Positions 53,497 through 62,524 of a stretch of DNA of 64,000 bases are shown here, one piece after another; the first letter of the stretch is position 1; the number at the start of each line of letters is the position of its first letter. A program made the translations under genes and the position numbers. Under the pieces are notes generated by a model that was not told where the DNA came from, ran no database searches, and saw only the letters and a list, made by a program, of their open reading frames with translations. This stretch comes from CAVQBP01 sp963848195 (GTDB lineage: Bacteria; Bacteroidota; Ignavibacteria; Ignavibacteriales; Ignavibacteriaceae): the NCBI GenBank assembly GCA_963848195.1, contig CAWKCY010000009.1, positions 310,001 to 374,000 of the forward strand, in the 5' to 3' direction.

Positions 53497-55841
53497 TGGC
53501 TTCTATAGACGTTCTTGAAAAATTAGAGTACCGAAAGGTTCTAAATTATATTTCCAAATACTGTACTACTCAAAGAGGGAAAGACAATATCATTGCGCGT
53601 CAGCCTTTTAATGACTTACCTTCAATAAAATCAGAGGGAGAAGCAATTAACCAGGCAAAGAATTGTTTGATAAATAATAACCCTCCACCTTTTGAATATA
53701 TTCCGGAATTAGATGAAATTCTATCTCAAAGCAATATAGAAGGTTCAGTTTTAAGCGGCAGAAAAATTCTCGAAATTTTGAAATTGGCGGTTATATCGAG
53801 AAATTTATTCATATATATAAAAAACTGTTCACAAACGGCGCCATATTTACTCACACTTTCAAGTAGACTCTTTGTAGACAAATTATTTGAGCATCAAGTT
53901 CAAAAAATTTTGGATGAAAATGGAGAAGTTAAGGAGACCGCAAGTTCAAATCTTAGGGAAATAAGGAAGGAGATCAGAGATAGAAGTGAAGATTTGGTAA
54001 AATCAGTAAACAGAATAGTCAAATCTCTCAAAGAACAGGAAATTACCAGAGAAAATTATATTACCCTAAGAGATGGAAGAATTGTAATACCGGTAAAAAC
54101 CGAGCATAAAAGACATATTAGGGGATTTATTCATTCCGAATCTTCGACCGGTCAAACAGTATACATAGAACCAGAAGAGACACTTGAACTTAATAATGAA
54201 ATTGTATCCCTTTCTTTTGCTGAAAAAAGAGAAATTGAAAGATTATTAAAAGAATTAACAAAAAGGATTGGCTCCGTTAGTAATCTTCTTAAAGATTCTT
54301 TGGAAATTGTAGGGTATCTGGATTCCGTATTTGCTTGTGCACAATTTTCGATTGAAATAATAGGTTCTTTCCCGGAAATCAATAACCACAAACCGTTTGA
54401 ACTAAATGATGCCAGACATCCAATTTTAATAAAAAAATTGGGGAGAAATAATACAGTCCCCTTGAGTATTAAAATTTCAACTTCGAAAGTCATATTAATT
54501 ACCGGACCAAATGCAGGAGGGAAAACCGTAGTATTGAAAACCATTGGACTCTTAACATTGATGGTAAATTCGGGAATTCATATATCTGCCAGCCCAGATT
54601 CTAATTTTCATTTTTTTAACAAAATTCTTTTGGATATAGGAGATGAGCAATCAATCGAGGATGATCTATCTACTTTTAGTTCGCATTTATCAAATATTAG
54701 GAATATATTAAATAAAGCTGATAATAATTCTTTGGTTTTATTGGATGAAGCGGGTACTGGAACCGATCCTTCAGAAGGTTCTGCTCTTGCTGCAGCTTTA
54801 TTAATACAATTACGTGATAAAGGTTCGACAGTATTGTCTTCAACTCATCATGGATCATTGAAACTGATAGCTAATGATCTCGAAAATTTTGAAAACGCTT
54901 CGATGGAATTCGATACTGAAAATCTAAAACCAACTTATGTCTTTCATCAAGGAATGCCAGGTTCAAGTTATGCATTTGAGGTTGCTCAAAGAATTGGATT
55001 CGATAATAATTTCCTTGAACTTGCAAAGGAATACCTGGATCAGGATAAGCATAGAGTAGAAAATTTTCTTGTAGATATAGAAGCAAAGTCTCATCTGGTT
55101 GAGGAAAAATTGAAGAAATTAGAAATTGAGAATGCCAGACTTTCAGGTTTATCGACCCTCTACCGTCAAAATATTGATAAATTAAATAAAGAAAAAAAGG
55201 ATATTTTAAGACATGCTAAATCGGAGGCAGAAGATTACCTTTCAGGAATCAATTCAAAATTTGAAAAAATAGTCAAAGAATTGAAGGAATCCAATGCTGA
55301 TAAAAAAGTTATAAAATCTTCTCGTAAAATTATTGAAGATATTAAAAAAGAAAATACGAACTTGTTTAAAGAAGATATACATTCAGATGAAGAAAGACAA
55401 TTTAAAATAGGAGATATTGCATGTATTAAAAATACTCAGACTGCAGGAGAAATTGTAAATATAATTGAATCCAAAAATACGGCAGTCTTAAAAGTAGGTC
55501 CTATCAAAATGCAGGTAAATCTGGACCAATTAATTCACGCAAAGAAAGAATCGGTAAAGGCAGAGAGCAAAAGAAATTTCGATATAACTATTAATGTTTC
55601 TGGTACGCGGCTGGATATTAGAGGTGAAAAACCTGAGGAAGCAGAATTCGAAATAATAAAATTTGTGGATAATGCTTATACTTCAGGATTAGAAAAGATA
55701 GAAATCCTTCATGGAAAAGGTGCCGGTGTGCTTAAAAGAACAGTCAATGATATTTTAAAACAGCATGATAAAGTTAAAAATTTTTATTTTGCTCCAATTG
55801 AACTAGGTGGTGAGGGAATTACAATTGCTGAATTGAAATAG
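53496..55841 (+). CDS. mutS2: MutS2 endonuclease
   Basis: 781 residues from the ATG at 53496, which overlaps the last base of the cvpA stop; a TTG three bases earlier is less likely. Domains: N-terminal clamp, ABC ATPase with Walker A ITGPNAGGKTVVLKTIG (about residue 340) and Walker B LLDEAGTGTDPSEG, a coiled coil, and a C-terminal Smr nuclease (LDIRGEKPEEAEFEII, LHGKGAGVLKRTV). MutS2 suppresses recombination or, in some bacteria, rescues collided ribosomes. It keeps the complete Smr domain. Confidence 0.96.
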   Translation: MASIDVLEKLEYRKVLNYISKYCTTQRGKDNIIARQPFNDLPSIKSEGEAINQAKNCLINNNPPPFEYIPELDEILSQSNIEGSVLSGRKILEILKLAVISRNLFIYIKNCSQTAPYLLTLSSRLFVDKLFEHQVQKILDENGEVKETASSNLREIRKEIRDRSEDLVKSVNRIVKSLKEQEITRENYITLRDGRIVIPVKTEHKRHIRGFIHSESSTGQTVYIEPEETLELNNEIVSLSFAEKREIERLLKELTKRIGSVSNLLKDSLEIVGYLDSVFACAQFSIEIIGSFPEINNHKPFELNDARHPILIKKLGRNNTVPLSIKISTSKVILITGPNAGGKTVVLKTIGLLTLMVNSGIHISASPDSNFHFFNKILLDIGDEQSIEDDLSTFSSHLSNIRNILNKADNNSLVLLDEAGTGTDPSEGSALAAALLIQLRDKGSTVLSSTHHGSLKLIANDLENFENASMEFDTENLKPTYVFHQGMPGSSYAFEVAQRIGFDNNFLELAKEYLDQDKHRVENFLVDIEAKSHLVEEKLKKLEIENARLSGLSTLYRQNIDKLNKEKKDILRHAKSEAEDYLSGINSKFEKIVKELKESNADKKVIKSSRKIIEDIKKENTNLFKEDIHSDEERQFKIGDIACIKNTQTAGEIVNIIESKNTAVLKVGPIKMQVNLDQLIHAKKESVKAESKRNFDITINVSGTRLDIRGEKPEEAEFEIIKFVDNAYTSGLEKIEILHGKGAGVLKRTVNDILKQHDKVKNFYFAPIELGGEGITIAELK

Positions 55842-55895
55842 TATAGCAAAGCAATATTTATTCAAAGAAAAGCAAGGACAAAAAGGTGAATATTA

Positions 55896-57392
55896 TTGTT
55901 TAAGAAAGTTTTGATTGCAAACAGGGGGGAGATTGCAGTAAGAATAATCCGTGCATGCCGTGAGTTAGGAATTACTTCTGCAGCAATATATTCAGAAGCA
56001 GATGTAACCGCACTTCACACGAAACTCGCAGATGAATCCTATTTTATTGGAAGAGCTCCATCATCTGAGTCTTATTTAAATAAATCGAAAATTATTGATC
56101 TTGCAAAGAAAATAAATGCAGATGCCGTTCATCCTGGCTATGGTTTTTTTTCTGAGAATGATGATTTTATTAAATCGATAGAAGATGAGAACTTAACATT
56201 CATTGGTCCACCTTCTTCAGCAGTTTCATTAATGGGAAGTAAAACTGCTGCAAGAAACCTTATGAGGCAAAACAATGTTCCAATTGTTCCAGGGACTACG
56301 GCCCCTATTAAATCGATAGAGGAAGGAATTTCAACAGCCGGAAAGATAGGTTTTCCAATTTTATTAAAAGCATCTGCAGGCGGCGGTGGAAAAGGGATGC
56401 GTAAGATTTCTTCAGAAGATGATTTTGTATCTTCATATGAGGCAACTCAAAGGGAAGCATTAAAAGCCTTTGCCGATGATTCTATTTACATAGAAAAGTA
56501 TATAGAGAATCCAAGACATATCGAAGTGCAGATAATCGCAGATAAATATGGAAATTATGTACATCTTTATGAAAGAGAATGTTCGGTTCAAAGAAGACAT
56601 CAGAAAATTATAGAAGAATCGCCATCATCATTTGTCGATGATAATACAAGAGAAAAGATAACTGATGCTGCAATAAATGCTGCAAAGGCATGTGGATATT
56701 ATAATGCAGGTACAATTGAATTTTTAATGGATGAGAACAAAGATTTTTATTTTCTTGAAATGAACACAAGGATTCAGGTAGAGCATCCGGTTACTGAAAT
56801 GATTACCGGAATTGATATTGTTAAAGAGCAAATTTCAATTGCATCGGGAAATAAACTCTCTTTTAACCAAAGAGACATCAAAATAAACGGACATGCAGTG
56901 GAATGCAGAATTTATGCAGAAGATTATAATAATAATTTCCTTCCTTCATCAGGAAGAATTATTGAATATAAAGAACCCTCAGGTCCCGGCATTCGTTTAG
57001 ATTCCGGATTTACCAGGAATTCTATAATTTCTGTTTATTACGATCCTTTAATAGCAAAATTAATTGCATGGTCAAATGACAGAAAGAGTTCAATTAATAG
57101 GATGAGAAGAGCTTTATCCGAATATTATATTAGCGGAGTGGTAAACAATATACCTCTTTTAAATAAAGTTCTGGAAAACGAAAATTTTATAGAAGGCAAT
57201 TATAATATTAACTTTATCGAGGATTATTTTTTAAGTAAAGAATACGGGAAAAACATTTCAAATAGTTCATTGGAAGAATTAGAGAATGCAGCGACTATCA
57301 TGGCTTCAATATTAAAATCTAAATCAACCACAAATGGAAAGTTAAACAAGGTTCCAAATAATAATAGATGGCTGGATCAGTTATATGACTGA
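55896..57392 (+). CDS. Biotin carboxylase subunit
   Basis: 498 residues, TTG start at 55896. Biotin carboxylase with KVLIANRGEIAVRIIRACRE at the N-terminus, the glycine-rich loop KASAGGGGKGMR, and EMNTRIQVEHPVTEMITG. It carboxylates biotin with ATP and bicarbonate. It overlaps its biotin carrier partner by 8 bases, the arrangement of acyl-CoA carboxylase alpha and carrier genes. No carboxyltransferase lies nearby, so the acceptor (acetyl-, propionyl- or methylcrotonyl-CoA, or pyruvate) is not clear. It is thus not named accC. Confidence 0.92.
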   Translation: MFKKVLIANRGEIAVRIIRACRELGITSAAIYSEADVTALHTKLADESYFIGRAPSSESYLNKSKIIDLAKKINADAVHPGYGFFSENDDFIKSIEDENLTFIGPPSSAVSLMGSKTAARNLMRQNNVPIVPGTTAPIKSIEEGISTAGKIGFPILLKASAGGGGKGMRKISSEDDFVSSYEATQREALKAFADDSIYIEKYIENPRHIEVQIIADKYGNYVHLYERECSVQRRHQKIIEESPSSFVDDNTREKITDAAINAAKACGYYNAGTIEFLMDENKDFYFLEMNTRIQVEHPVTEMITGIDIVKEQISIASGNKLSFNQRDIKINGHAVECRIYAEDYNNNFLPSSGRIIEYKEPSGPGIRLDSGFTRNSIISVYYDPLIAKLIAWSNDRKSSINRMRRALSEYYISGVVNNIPLLNKVLENENFIEGNYNINFIEDYFLSKEYGKNISNSSLEELENAATIMASILKSKSTTNGKLNKVPNNNRWLDQLYD

Positions 57393-57888
57393 ATTAATTG
57401 CATATATAAACGATAAAATAAAGAATATTGGGCTTTCCGGTGATTCAATAATCGATATAAATTCTCAAAAAATTCGATTTAATTTATTATCTTTAGATGA
57501 TAAAACTTATTTACTTAAAATAGGAAACAAATTTTTCGAAGTTACTTCGCAAAAATCGGATGATGATAAATATTCGATTACTGTTAACGGAACCTTATTT
57601 GAAATTGAAATTAGAACTACGCTGCAGGAAAAAGCAAGGAAATTGTTAGAAGCAAGCAGTTCAGGTAGTCATAAATTAGAAGTAAAAGCACCGATGCCTG
57701 GCATGATATTAAAAATAAAAAAAAATGCAGGAGAGGAAGTCATTTCCGGAGAAGCTATAATTATTTTAGAAGCAATGAAAATGGAAAATGAACTAAGAGC
57801 ACCTATTACAGGAAAATTAAAAGAACTATTTGTGGAAGAAGGGAATCCCGTTGAAAAGGGAATTAAATTATTTTCTATTGAATCATAA
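57385..57888 (+). CDS. Biotin carboxyl carrier domain protein
   Basis: 167 residues. A C-terminal biotinyl domain of about 75 residues has the biotinylation motif EAMKMEN with Lys132 as acceptor, and KAPMPGMILKIKKNAG ahead of it. The N-terminal part is a separate small beta domain (TYLLKIGNKFFEVTSQKS) as in decarboxylase/carboxylase carriers. It is coupled to the biotin carboxylase upstream. Confidence 0.93.
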   Translation: MTELIAYINDKIKNIGLSGDSIIDINSQKIRFNLLSLDDKTYLLKIGNKFFEVTSQKSDDDKYSITVNGTLFEIEIRTTLQEKARKLLEASSSGSHKLEVKAPMPGMILKIKKNAGEEVISGEAIIILEAMKMENELRAPITGKLKELFVEEGNPVEKGIKLFSIES

Positions 57889-57924
57889 TCAACAATATAC
57901 AATAACATATCGTTTGGGGTTCTT

Positions 57925-59202
57925 ATGCAAAGGATATATACTGTTCTTTTTTTAATTATAATTTCCACTCAATTGTTCGCCGGTGGATTTCAGATAAATG
58001 AGCATGGGGCTAGGTCTATGGGGATGGGAGGTGCTTTTACTGCTGTTGCAAATGATGCGTCCGCAATTTATTGGAATGGGGCTGGATTAACTCAAATAAC
58101 AGGAACTCAATTAATGCTCGGGACTACATTGATTTCTCCTATGTCTTCTTTCAAAGGAACCGAATTTAGTTCAACAACAATAGAGTATAATACCCAAAGC
58201 CAATCATTTTTTCCTACACATTTCTTTGCGGCACACAATTTCAATAACGGTTTAACAGCAGGGGTAGGTTTTACCAGTCCTTTCGGTCTTGGTGTAAAAT
58301 GGCCTGATGCTTGGGCAGGCAGATATTTAGCATTGGATACAGAGCTTAAAATTTTTACTATTTCACCAGTTGTTGCATATAAATTTTCAGATCAATTATC
58401 ATTAAGTGCGGGTTTAATATACAGCTGGGCAGATGTTACAATAAAACAAAAAGCTCCAATTCCTCCGATATCCTTGATCGGTTATCCCGGAGGTGAAAGT
58501 TTAGTTACATTGGACGGGAAAGATAATTCTGCATTTGGATATAATTTCGGTTTGCTATATAAGCCAACTCCTAAATTTTCTTTGGGTGTGTCTTTTCACA
58601 GCCAGTTAAAATATAACTTTACGGGAACTGCTGTTTCTGAAAATTTACCGCCTGTCCCGCAAATTGCTGCAATTTATCCGCATGGAGAAATCTCAGCAGA
58701 TTTAACTGCACCTTATAATTTTGCTGCCGGTGCTGCATATCAGGTAACGCCTAAGCTTTTACTCTCTTTGGATTTTCAATTTGTAGGCTGGTCAAGCTAT
58801 GATACATTGAAGGTAGATTTTAATCAATCAAGTGTTAGTGACATTGCAAGCCCAAGGCTGTATGATAATTCTTTCATTATACGAATGGGGGGGGATTATC
58901 AGGTTAATGAGAATCTGTCAATTCTGGCAGGTATTTATTTCGATAAAACTCCCGTTAAAAAAGAATATATGAGCCCATCATTACCGGAAGGAGATCGTTT
59001 AGGTCTTAGTGCCGGAATTGAATACAAAATAACAAATAATTTATCTCTGTCAGGTTCTTACCTCTTTATCTATTCAAGTGAAGTAAATGTTACAAGTTCG
59101 ACTCAGGATTATATCCCTGGTGACCCCATTGTTGAACCGTTTAACGGTACATACAGTTCAAGCGCTAATCTAGCTTCTATAAGTTTGACATATGGTTTTT
59201 GA
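57925..59202 (+). CDS. OmpP1/FadL-family outer-membrane protein
   Basis: 425 residues. A signal peptide (about 1-19, LIIISTQLFAGG) leads to the FadL start GFQINEHGARSMGMGGAFTA with a following NDASAIYWNGAGL, then 14-strand-type barrel sequence (SGSYLFIYSSEVNVTSST). FadL channels admit long-chain fatty acids or aromatic hydrocarbons through the outer membrane. It follows the carboxylase pair by 36 bases, hinting at use of fatty acids. A hairpin follows the stop. Confidence 0.93.
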   Translation: MQRIYTVLFLIIISTQLFAGGFQINEHGARSMGMGGAFTAVANDASAIYWNGAGLTQITGTQLMLGTTLISPMSSFKGTEFSSTTIEYNTQSQSFFPTHFFAAHNFNNGLTAGVGFTSPFGLGVKWPDAWAGRYLALDTELKIFTISPVVAYKFSDQLSLSAGLIYSWADVTIKQKAPIPPISLIGYPGGESLVTLDGKDNSAFGYNFGLLYKPTPKFSLGVSFHSQLKYNFTGTAVSENLPPVPQIAAIYPHGEISADLTAPYNFAAGAAYQVTPKLLLSLDFQFVGWSSYDTLKVDFNQSSVSDIASPRLYDNSFIIRMGGDYQVNENLSILAGIYFDKTPVKKEYMSPSLPEGDRLGLSAGIEYKITNNLSLSGSYLFIYSSEVNVTSSTQDYIPGDPIVEPFNGTYSSSANLASISLTYGF

Positions 59203-59243
59203 AACGAAAAAAATAAAAATTTAATATCAATTACTTATAATCT

Positions 59244-59275
59244 CTCATCGGTTGGAGAATTCTTCAACCGATGAG
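59244..59275 (+). terminator. Hairpin after fadL
   Basis: CTCATCGGTTG (59244-59254) pairs with CAACCGATGAG (59265-59275), extended inward by GU and AU pairs. The 11-bp stem is perfect. The following GTTCTTAATTG is only weakly U-rich, so termination is likely but not certain. Confidence 0.7.
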
Positions 59276-59402
59276 GTTCTTAATTGAATAATTGGTGATA
59301 ATTAATTTTAAATTAATTTTCGAATAAGTAGAATTTCTTAAACTAAATTATTAATTTAGCAATTAGGGTAATTTCAAATCATCAATTTCAGGAGGTTTAA
59401 TA

Positions 59403-59822
59403 ATGGCATTTTCATTAAATAAAATTATGCTCATTGGAAATTTAGGAAAAGATGCCGAGACTCGATTTACTACAAATAATGTTTCAGTTACTAATTTTAC
59501 AATGGCTACAACATATGGTTATAAAGGAAAAGATGGTAATTGGGTAAATGATACAACATGGCATAATATAGTATCTTTTAACTTATCAGATTATTTTAAG
59601 GATAATCTTAAAAAAGGAAAAAAGTTTTATGTAGAAGGAAGACTAAGTAAAAGGGATTATACGGACAAAGATGGAATAAAAAGGTATATGACTGAAGTTG
59701 TGTCTGAAAGAATTATACCTCTGGAGTCATCGGGTGACAATACTTCATCTAATGAAAGCGTATCGAATGTTTCTTCAACACCAGATGTACAGGTAGAAGA
59801 AAATGAAGATCTTCCTTTCTAG
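59403..59822 (+). CDS. ssb: Single-stranded DNA-binding protein
   Basis: 139 residues. The OB fold has NKIMLIGNLGKDAETRFTTN and the DTTWHNIVSF region; the C-terminal tail ends in acidic EENEDLPF, the partner-binding tip of SSB. It coats single-stranded DNA in replication and repair. The ribosome site AGGAGG right upstream is strong. It stands alone between terminator-flanked genes. Confidence 0.96.
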   Translation: MAFSLNKIMLIGNLGKDAETRFTTNNVSVTNFTMATTYGYKGKDGNWVNDTTWHNIVSFNLSDYFKDNLKKGKKFYVEGRLSKRDYTDKDGIKRYMTEVVSERIIPLESSGDNTSSNESVSNVSSTPDVQVEENEDLPF

Positions 59823-59947
59823 ATACATGATACAACTAACAAATTAAGAGAGGTAAGTACTTTTTTAGTAAAAATTGAATTTGTTTTAGTTATCTTTTAC
59901 TATAATTGATAATTGACATGTAAAATAATATTGGATGAACTTATTAT

Positions 59948-61231
59948 TTGGATATAGATTGGCATTTAAATCTTGTTATTCTCTTTGTCCTCTTTTTATT
60001 ATCAGCTTTCTTTTCCGGTTCAGAGGTAGCACTTTTTTCACTGGACCGGAAAAGGATCAAAAATAGTCTCGAATCTAATCCTATAATCGGCAGGTATTTG
60101 TTATACCTGCTCGAATATCCCCGCCGTCTTCTTGTAACAATATTATTGGGGAATACAATTGTCAATGTAGCTGCCTCTATTATAGCTGTTTCTCTAGCAT
60201 TAAAATTTGCTGAAAACTCATCTATTCCCAAGGATGCAGCACTTACACTTCAAATTATTATATTAACAATTCTTGTAATCTTATTCGGCGAATTAACTCC
60301 TAAAGTTTGGGCCTCCAAAAATCCAATTTCTTTTTCTAAAATTGTGGCTATTCCTCTTTATTGGATAAGCGTATTTATATTTCCTGTTTCGGAAATATTA
60401 ACCGAGATGATACGATTCCTGGTTTCAAAAATAAAACTAGATAAGGCGAAAATGGCTATTTTACCTGATGAAATCCCTGAACTTGCAGAATTAGGACATG
60501 AAAGAGGGACTCTAATAGAGGAAGAACATGGTTTAATCCAAAGTATTGTAGGATTTAGATCAGTTACTGCTCAGGAAGTTATGACACCACGAGTAGACAT
60601 TGTTTCAATTTCATCAGACTCTAATTTTGAAGAACTTCTTAATATTGTAACTGTATCCGGCCACAGCAGGATTCCGCTCTATAGAGAAGATCTGGATGAA
60701 ATAATAGGAATAATATATTCAAAAGATATACTATTGTATATCAAGGATGCCGAACTAAGAAAGAAATTTTCATTAGTGAAATTAGCTAGAAAGGCTACAT
60801 TTATTCCAAAAACCAAGCTGATCAGTGAATTAATGCATGAATTACAGGAGAAGAAAACACACATTGCTATTGTAGTTGATGAATATGGCGGAACAGCCGG
60901 GCTTGTTACTTTAGAAGATATTATTGAAGAGATTATAGGAGAAATAAGAGATGAGTATGATAAGGAAGAAAACCCGGTTACTAAAATTGATGACAATTCT
61001 TACCTAGTGTTGGGTAAAATATCTGTAGATGAATTGAATGAATTATTAAATACAAACATTTCTGATGAAGATGAAGATTTCGAAACACTAGGAGGTCTTG
61101 TTTTAAACCAGGCTGGTCATATTCCAAAAGAAGGCTATGGTTTTCAATTAGAAAATTATAAATTTACAGTTAAAGAAGTTTTAAAGAAGAGGATAAAGAA
61201 AGTTTTAATAGAAAAACTTCCTTTTCAATAA
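59948..61231 (+). CDS. CNNM/HlyC-CorC-type membrane protein
   Basis: 427 residues, TTG start at 59948. DUF21 membrane domain (LLSAFFSGSEVALFSLDRKR, then helices to about 150), a CBS pair (TAQEVMTPRVDIVSISSDSN and VVDEYGGTAGLVTLEDIIEE), and a C-terminal CorC_HlyC domain (NTNISDEDEDFETLGGLVLN). These proteins act in divalent-cation (Mg/Co) efflux or Mg sensing, and are labelled hemolysins for historical reasons. No other transport gene is beside it. Confidence 0.93.
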   Translation: MDIDWHLNLVILFVLFLLSAFFSGSEVALFSLDRKRIKNSLESNPIIGRYLLYLLEYPRRLLVTILLGNTIVNVAASIIAVSLALKFAENSSIPKDAALTLQIIILTILVILFGELTPKVWASKNPISFSKIVAIPLYWISVFIFPVSEILTEMIRFLVSKIKLDKAKMAILPDEIPELAELGHERGTLIEEEHGLIQSIVGFRSVTAQEVMTPRVDIVSISSDSNFEELLNIVTVSGHSRIPLYREDLDEIIGIIYSKDILLYIKDAELRKKFSLVKLARKATFIPKTKLISELMHELQEKKTHIAIVVDEYGGTAGLVTLEDIIEEIIGEIRDEYDKEENPVTKIDDNSYLVLGKISVDELNELLNTNISDEDEDFETLGGLVLNQAGHIPKEGYGFQLENYKFTVKEVLKKRIKKVLIEKLPFQ

Positions 61232-61251
61232 GTTTTTGCCTATCCGATAAA

Positions 61252-61632
61252 ATGAAAAAAGGCTGTTTCTTAAAAATTATAATCATTTTAACTATTTTTA
61301 TAGCAGTTATTTTATATATTGTTGAAAATCACTTCGATGATTTTATCCTTAAACCGGGAGAAAAGATTGTAAAAGATTTAGTATTTAAAGAAATAAATAA
61401 AAAAATGGAATTCGTAGAGAATACTCCTGAGAAAGATTCCTTAAAAGCATTAATCAATAATTTCGTATATGTAAAACTTCATAAAGAACATAAATTAAAC
61501 AGTGAAGATTTTAGATATTTAATTGATTCTATTAAGACTGCTTTAAATGATAGTGTTGTCAGTATCAATGAATTAGACGACCTAAAATCTTTATTTAAGA
61601 AAGAATTAAATGAAAGATCAAAGAAAAACTGA
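61252..61632 (+). CDS. Small membrane-anchored hypothetical protein
   Basis: 126 residues. One N-terminal membrane helix (CFLKIIIILTIFIAVILYIV) and a charged helical rest (LVFKEINKKMEFVENTPEKD and VVSINELDDLKSLFKKELNE) that probably faces the periplasm. It overlaps the MCE/MlaD gene by 23 bases, so it is likely a partner or assembly factor for that lipid-transport protein. I do not recognise the family. Confidence 0.7.
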   Translation: MKKGCFLKIIIILTIFIAVILYIVENHFDDFILKPGEKIVKDLVFKEINKKMEFVENTPEKDSLKALINNFVYVKLHKEHKLNSEDFRYLIDSIKTALNDSVVSINELDDLKSLFKKELNERSKKN

Positions 61633-62524
61633 AATTAGGGTAGGAATTACCGTTATTATTGGATTATTAATCTTTATCTGGATATTAGGCTGGGCTAAAA
61701 ATTTTAGTTTGACTTCAAATCAAAAGACAATCCTTGTAAAGTTCAGTAGTGTTTCCGGTTTAGAAAAAGGTGATTATGTAGCAGTTAATGGGGTAAGGAA
61801 AGGATTTGTTGATGATTTTAATATTCAGGGTGATAATGTAATTGTTAAACTTTCAATAGATAATGATGTAGTGCTAAAAAAAGATGCAAAATTTTCGATA
61901 TCAATGTTAGATTTGATGGGAGGTAAAAAGGTAAATGTTAATCCCGGGATATCAAAGGAATCTCTCAATTCTAATGAGATTCAAAACGGAATTTTTTATG
62001 CAGATATACCAGAAGTTATGTCAATGTTAGGAGCGGTTGAAGGTGATATCCCATCGATTGTAAAAGATATAAAAATTACTTTAACTTCACTTAATAATTA
62101 CTTAAATGATAATAATTTAAATACTGATATTAAATCTTCTCTATCTAATTTAAGTAGAGCATCTCAGAAGTTAAATACTTTGCTAGATGAAAATATGAAT
62201 GGAATAAAAAGAATAACTCAAAATACAGTGAATTTAACAGAAAATGCAAATGAATTTCTAATTAAAAATAAAACTTCCTTAAATTCTTCAGCTGAAGAAT
62301 TAAAAATAGTTCTGACTAAAACTGACTCATTATTGACAAAAATAAATAAATTTTCAGACGAAATTAGTAATAAGGAAAATAATGCCGGAAAAATCCTATA
62401 TGATGAAAAGATATATAATAATTTAAGCCAATCTCTTACCCAATTAAATGAACTTACTAAAATCCTAATGGAGCAGTTGAAAGGTAAAGGCGTTAATATT
62501 GATGCACACCTCAACATTTTTTAA
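61610..62524 (+). CDS. MCE/MlaD-family lipid-transport protein
   Basis: 304 residues. TM anchor at about 10-28 (GITVIIGLLIFIWILGW), then one MCE domain (about 38-118): ILVKFSSVSGLEKGDYVAVN and VRKGFVDDFNI, with GKKVNVNPG at its end. A long helical C-terminus follows (DIKSSLSNLSRASQKLNTLL). MCE proteins form hexameric rings or tubes that carry lipids across the periplasm, powered by MlaE/MlaF elsewhere. It overlaps both neighbours, so the three genes are coupled. Confidence 0.92.
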   Translation: MKDQRKTEIRVGITVIIGLLIFIWILGWAKNFSLTSNQKTILVKFSSVSGLEKGDYVAVNGVRKGFVDDFNIQGDNVIVKLSIDNDVVLKKDAKFSISMLDLMGGKKVNVNPGISKESLNSNEIQNGIFYADIPEVMSMLGAVEGDIPSIVKDIKITLTSLNNYLNDNNLNTDIKSSLSNLSRASQKLNTLLDENMNGIKRITQNTVNLTENANEFLIKNKTSLNSSAEELKIVLTKTDSLLTKINKFSDEISNKENNAGKILYDEKIYNNLSQSLTQLNELTKILMEQLKGKGVNIDAHLNIF

